Source: Methanobacteriota archaeon (GTDB taxonomy: Archaea; Thermoplasmatota; Poseidoniia; Poseidoniales; Poseidoniaceae). Taken from it: DNA of 64,000 nucleotides. The notes beneath the pieces were generated by a model. That model worked only from the letters and a program-made list of their open reading frames with translations. It did no database searches and had not been told where the DNA came from. Numbering within the stretch: position 1 is the stretch's first letter; every line of letters starts with the position of its first letter. The position numbers were made by a program, and so were the translations under genes. Below are positions 59,497-64,000 of the stretch, one piece after another. Where the stretch lies: contig PSPT01000004.1 of assembly GCA_004195635.1 (NCBI GenBank), positions 21,080 through 85,079 on the forward strand, read 5' to 3'.

Positions 59497-62484
59497 ATGA
59501 ACAAAATGAAATCGTTGTCTCTCGCACTAATTATGCTAACTGCAAGCCTAGTTGGTTGTCTTGGTGGAGATTCAGAAATACCCGATGAGGATTGGGATGG
59601 CGTGGAGGATGGACTTGACCTTTGTCCACAAACTCCGGGACAAGGAGTTGAAAGCGCGAAAGATCTAGTAGATGAATATGGTTGCTCTCAATATCAATAC
59701 GATCAAGGCGATACAGATGGAGATGATGTGATGAACAAAGACGACCTCTGCCCGGACACCCCTGCTGGAGAAGCCGTCAATACAGACGGATGCGCTCAAT
59801 CACAACTCGATGATGATGAAGATGGTGTAATGAATGATGTTGACCTCTGTCCGGACACCCTGCACATATCTGGCGCACCAACTATAGCAAATGCTGACGG
59901 ATGTGATCAATCACAACTCGATGAATTAAATGATGATGATGGCGATGGCGTGTTGAACGATGTTGATCTCTGCCCGAACTCCCCCCCTATTACTGGAGGG
60001 AATTGGCATGTCGCTGACGGGTGTTTGGCGACCCAGGTTGATGATGATGGAGATGGTGTGATGAACAGGCGGATTATAGAAAATGATCCTGGTTCCACAA
60101 GCATTCTGGACCTATGTCCTAACACGCCTGCTGGAGAAACAGTAGATGCTGACGGGTGCTCTCAATGGGGACGCGAGGATGATGATGGTGATGGCGTAAA
60201 TAATTATGATGATTTTTGTCCAAATACACCTACTGGACAAAGTCTTTATGGAACTGGAAAACCGGGTGGCTGCTCTGCCGAGCAATGGCAAGACCCTGAT
60301 GGTGATGGCGTAAAGAATTATTTAGATGATTGCCCAAACACACCTACTGGAGAAACTGTAGATGAAAACGGATGCTCGTATGGGCAACTCGATGATGATG
60401 AAGATGGCGTGGAGAATAATCTCGACCAATGTCCTGACACTCCTGCTGGAGAAACAGTAGATGCAAATGGTTGTGCACCATCTCAATTGGATGATGATGG
60501 TGATGGCGTCATGAACGATGCCGATCTTTGCCCGAATACCCCTGCTGGAGAAACCTTCGATGCAGACGGTTGTACTCAATGGCAACTCGAGGATGATGAT
60601 GGTGATGGCGTAATGAACAGTTTAGATAATTGTCAATCCACACCTACTGGAGAGACTGTCGATGCTAACGGATGCGCTCAATCAGAACTCGATGATGATG
60701 AAGATGGTGTGATGAATGATGCTGACCTATGCCCTAACACTCCTTTTGGAGGAATGATTGATGCTGACGGATGCACTTATGGGCAACTCGATGATGATGA
60801 AGATGGTGTGGAGAATAGTCTCGACCTATGTTCTAACACTCTTCCTGCAGAAACTGTTGATGTGAATGGTTGTGCACAATATCAATTAGATGATGATGGT
60901 GATGGCGTGATGAACGATGTTGACCTCTGCCCAGACACCCCTGCTGGAGAGACCTTTGATGCAGACGGGTGCACTTGGAAGCAACGTGATGATGATGGAG
61001 ATGGTGTGGTGAATAATGCTGACTTATGTCCACGTACTGCAGCAGGTGAAACGGTAGATGCTGACGGGTGCTCTCAATTACAACACGATGATGTTGATGG
61101 TGATGGCGTGATGAACGATGTCGATCAGTGCGCAAGAACGTCTTTTGGTTCAAACGTTGATGCAGCGGGTTGTGGAAATTACAATGATATGATATCCGCA
61201 GATAACATTTGGGGATTACACACACTCAACGACGAGGTGTATTTCTTTAGTGTTGATTCCACTAATGGTCGAGCGCTTTGGAAAGATGACCCAATATCTG
61301 GCCTTACACTGGTAAAAGTTATCAATTCAGCCGCAAAGTTGCCTTGTGAGAATTGCGGAATGACCAAAGTGAATACTTTTTCAGGAGATATTTTGTATTT
61401 TTATGAGCATGATGGACCCCACATGCTCGAATTATGGAGAACCGATGGAACAGAATCAGGCACAATGATGTTGAAAGACATTCATCCTCATGGAAGCAGC
61501 ATGGTCACCACAGGTCCAAACGATCCTGTTGCAATGGGCAATATGATTTATTTCTGGGCCGACGATTATACTCACGGAGCCGAATTATGGAAGAGCGATG
61601 GAACAGAATCAGGCACAGTAATGGTCAAGGACATCAGGGCAGGAGGAGGGTACAGTTCTTATGGTGGCTCCGAATTGATAGTCTTTGGCAATAATCTCTT
61701 TTTCAGTGCAATAACAGGTGCCGCGGGGAACGAATTATGGAAGAGTGATGGAACAGAAACAGGCACAGTGATGGTCAAGGATATCAACCCATCGTACTCT
61801 TCAAGCACACCCACAAACATCACAGTCGTTGGCAATACACTCTATTTCCAAGCGTCTGACGGAACCCACGCTAAAGAATTGTGGAGGAGCGATGGAACAG
61901 AATCTGGCACGATGATGATCAAGGATATCAACAGCGGAGCTGGCGGCAGTAATATGCAGTATCTCACAGCCTTTGGTGACCTCTATTTCGTAGCATTTGA
62001 TGAAACCAACGGGTATGAATTGTGGAAGAGTGATGGAACAGAAACAGGTACGGTGATGGTCAAGGATATCAATTCAGGCTCAGGTAGCAGTTCTCCTAGC
62101 CAACTCATAGTCGTGGACAATGTTTTGTATTTCGAAGCGGATAATGGAATAAATGGTTGCCAATTATGGAAAAGCGATGGTACAGAAACAGGCACGGTGA
62201 TGGTTAACAGCACCAGTTCTTCTACATATTCTGGCCATAACTGTGGGAGTGATTATTTGAATTTCGGAACTTCACTATATTTTAGAGCAAATCAGTCGAC
62301 AAACAGCAACATCTCAGGATGGGTTTCAGATGGAACACCGGAAGGGGCGAATATTATTGATGGCTTCTATGGTAGTGATTCAGTAGTAGATACTAATTGG
62401 TGGCTATTTGGTCATGGAACCAGTCTGTATATTCAGGTGAACTTAGCATCAGGACAGGTATTATTGGTGAAGATTTCGATTTGA
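59497..62484 (+). CDS. Thrombospondin type-3 repeat lipoprotein with C-terminal ELWKSDGT repeats
   Basis: Lipobox SLVGC; more than ten DDDGDGVMNDxDLCPNTPAGETVDADGC units; several ELWKSDGTESGTVMVKDI units. Start ATG 59497. Confidence 0.88.
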   Translation: MNKMKSLSLALIMLTASLVGCLGGDSEIPDEDWDGVEDGLDLCPQTPGQGVESAKDLVDEYGCSQYQYDQGDTDGDDVMNKDDLCPDTPAGEAVNTDGCAQSQLDDDEDGVMNDVDLCPDTLHISGAPTIANADGCDQSQLDELNDDDGDGVLNDVDLCPNSPPITGGNWHVADGCLATQVDDDGDGVMNRRIIENDPGSTSILDLCPNTPAGETVDADGCSQWGREDDDGDGVNNYDDFCPNTPTGQSLYGTGKPGGCSAEQWQDPDGDGVKNYLDDCPNTPTGETVDENGCSYGQLDDDEDGVENNLDQCPDTPAGETVDANGCAPSQLDDDGDGVMNDADLCPNTPAGETFDADGCTQWQLEDDDGDGVMNSLDNCQSTPTGETVDANGCAQSELDDDEDGVMNDADLCPNTPFGGMIDADGCTYGQLDDDEDGVENSLDLCSNTLPAETVDVNGCAQYQLDDDGDGVMNDVDLCPDTPAGETFDADGCTWKQRDDDGDGVVNNADLCPRTAAGETVDADGCSQLQHDDVDGDGVMNDVDQCARTSFGSNVDAAGCGNYNDMISADNIWGLHTLNDEVYFFSVDSTNGRALWKDDPISGLTLVKVINSAAKLPCENCGMTKVNTFSGDILYFYEHDGPHMLELWRTDGTESGTMMLKDIHPHGSSMVTTGPNDPVAMGNMIYFWADDYTHGAELWKSDGTESGTVMVKDIRAGGGYSSYGGSELIVFGNNLFFSAITGAAGNELWKSDGTETGTVMVKDINPSYSSSTPTNITVVGNTLYFQASDGTHAKELWRSDGTESGTMMIKDINSGAGGSNMQYLTAFGDLYFVAFDETNGYELWKSDGTETGTVMVKDINSGSGSSSPSQLIVVDNVLYFEADNGINGCQLWKSDGTETGTVMVNSTSSSTYSGHNCGSDYLNFGTSLYFRANQSTNSNISGWVSDGTPEGANIIDGFYGSDSVVDTNWWLFGHGTSLYIQVNLASGQVLLVKISI
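59582..61190 (+). repeat. Thrombospondin type-3 (Ca-binding) repeat tract within the CDS (approximate bounds)
   Basis: Recurrent DDDGDGV...DLCPNTPAGETVDADGC coding units. Confidence 0.85.
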
Positions 62485-62636
62485 ACAAAACCAAAATTTT
62501 CAACACCCAGGTGTTCAAAGTAAGTGTTCACAAGAGCTTGCTATGGCTTTCCTGTAAGAACGTACGCATCAAAATGAATGTGATCTAGTGAAGTGGATAA
62601 ATGAATAGCATATGTTCACGAGGGCTTCACCATAAC

Positions 62637-62669
62637 ACCCTTGTGCATGAAATAGACATTCACAAGGGT
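62637..62669. repeat. Perfect 9-bp inverted repeat with 15-nt loop in the convergent intergenic region
   Basis: ACCCTTGTG (62637-62645) and CACAAGGGT (62661-62669) between convergent genes ending at 62484 and 62717. Confidence 0.55.
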
Positions 62670-62716
62670 TCGCAGTCCGTCCTATTCGTCACTACCCATG
62701 CAAACGGGGATTAATC

Positions 62717-63838
62717 TCATTGCATTGTGTAATTTCGTTCATATTCAGTAGCACTATTTTGGTCCCATTCTATCAACTCTTTAGCCATAATTTTTTTGTA
62801 TAATAATGGCGTAATTAATACCAAATATAACATGGATAAATATCCGTAGGGTAATAGCGGCGCATCGTTATGAGTTGGATTTAGCTCCCAAAATTTCAAA
62901 GTTGTAGATCTATGATGGTCAGAATGCCTTGTCACATTACACAAATAGATGCTACTGAGTAAATGATTGGAATTCCAAGAATGTCTCATACCTACTGGTT
63001 TTCCTTTTTCCCTTACTAGGCCATAATGTTCAATATAATTTATGCCTTCTAACAATGATTTTGCAAAAAATGCACATAGAAGGAAAGACAACATTCCAAT
63101 TAGCCCACCGAAAATAAACATTGATACCGTAATAATCAGGCTTCTTAAATATCCAATTATCATTCTATTATGAATACTAAAAAGATTGTGATTTCTCCTT
63201 TTTAATCGACCTGCTTCAAGTTTCCAACCACTGATTTGTTCTTCAAAGCTAGCCCTAATAATAAATAAATAAATATTTTCACCTCTTTTGGCTGAGGCTG
63301 GATCTTCATCTAAGCATACATCTTTATGATGCCCATAAACATGCTCGATAGCAAAAGTACAATCCCAAGAAAACGCAAGCAACCAATTTCCTATGAACAT
63401 GTCAATTTTATTCTGCTTTCTATGAGTTAACTCATGACCTGGAACCGTACCAAGTATACCAATAAGCAATGTTGTTTGGAAAATTATCGAGATTTTATCA
63501 GCGAGGGTAAAAGAATCTACTAATTGGACAAAATCAATATTAAACATAGAATATAACCCTTCAATATACCAATCCGGTGAATTATCACCAAAAATAGATA
63601 CAACCAAGAATATCAAACAAAATAATATTGGTAAATTGATGTAAATTGTAAAATTCAATATGGCTGGATATGAAAACTGTTGAATTTCCTTGTCTCTAGG
63701 AAAAACATAATCTCCAATGATAAGAAATAATGACCAAGCGATGGCAAAATATGTAGAATAATTTTGTCCCATTAAAACAAAAATAATGAATAAAATACCC
63801 GTCAGAGCCGGAATATAATGCTTAAAATATTTCAGCAT
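62717..63838 (-). CDS. AlkB-type alkane 1-monooxygenase-like integral membrane di-iron enzyme
   Basis: HELTHR; EHVYGHH; NYIEHYGL; RHSWNSNHLLSSIYLCNVTRHSDHH; DAPLLPYGY; multiple TMs. Confidence 0.88.
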   Translation of the reverse strand: MLKYFKHYIPALTGILFIIFVLMGQNYSTYFAIAWSLFLIIGDYVFPRDKEIQQFSYPAILNFTIYINLPILFCLIFLVVSIFGDNSPDWYIEGLYSMFNIDFVQLVDSFTLADKISIIFQTTLLIGILGTVPGHELTHRKQNKIDMFIGNWLLAFSWDCTFAIEHVYGHHKDVCLDEDPASAKRGENIYLFIIRASFEEQISGWKLEAGRLKRRNHNLFSIHNRMIIGYLRSLIITVSMFIFGGLIGMLSFLLCAFFAKSLLEGINYIEHYGLVREKGKPVGMRHSWNSNHLLSSIYLCNVTRHSDHHRSTTLKFWELNPTHNDAPLLPYGYLSMLYLVLITPLLYKKIMAKELIEWDQNSATEYERNYTMQ

Positions 63839-63926
63839 ATCTCACCCAACTCTTCTTCCTTCACATCATTGCAAGCAATGAATACTTTTCAATCCAACCC
63901 TATGAATGCGAGCGCTTGGAAACGGA

Positions 63927-64000
63927 TTATCTCGGCCTCTTGTTTTGTTGAATGGCATAAGTCACTATTGCAACAAGAAGCAATACGCCGGATAATATCA
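63927..64000 (-). CDS. C-terminal end of a membrane-anchored protein, truncated by the window edge
   Basis: Reverse strand reads ...ILSGVLLLVAIVTYAIQQNKRPR-stop (stop at 63927-63929), a typical C-terminal TM anchor. Confidence 0.45.
   Translation of the reverse strand, partial: ILSGVLLLVAIVTYAIQQNKRPR

Noticed and set aside
59582-62210. CRISPR-like periodic repeats
   Set aside because: Repeats are in-frame protein repeats (thrombospondin type-3 and ELWKSDGT units), diverged and lacking spacers.
59907-62213. Minus-strand ORFs across the repeat lipoprotein
   Set aside because: Periodic antisense frames produced by the repeated plus-strand coding sequence.

Overview
The window looks like one contiguous chromosomal segment of a Marine Group II (Poseidoniales-like) euryarchaeon. 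This is inferred from archaeal-type genes (PolB, GINS, EF-1alpha, uS10, eS8, SRP19, Sec61-beta, XerA) mixed with large secreted or lipoprotein surface proteins and an aerobic cox cluster. No database search was possible. I support about 45 protein genes and two tRNAs (Leu-CAA and Ser-TGA). No CRISPR array, rRNA, transposase or prophage was seen. The strongest leads are: (1) a ParA gene followed 14 nt later by a small protein that starts with a ParB-like ParA-interaction peptide (KRGLGRGLDDFL) but shows no recognisable ParB DNA-binding or CTPase body, with a SAP-domain, single-TM protein just upstream; (2) a helix-hairpin-helix protein with a histone-H1-like Lys/Ala tail built from three 22-aa repeats; (3) an AlkB-type alkane monooxygenase with all signature His motifs; (4) a cytochrome oxidase subunit I fused to an N-terminal extracytoplasmic CxCHG domain; (5) an SCO-like protein with about 170 extra residues between its copper ligands; and (6) a RimK-like ATP-grasp with a C-terminal RCK_C/TrkA_C-like domain.
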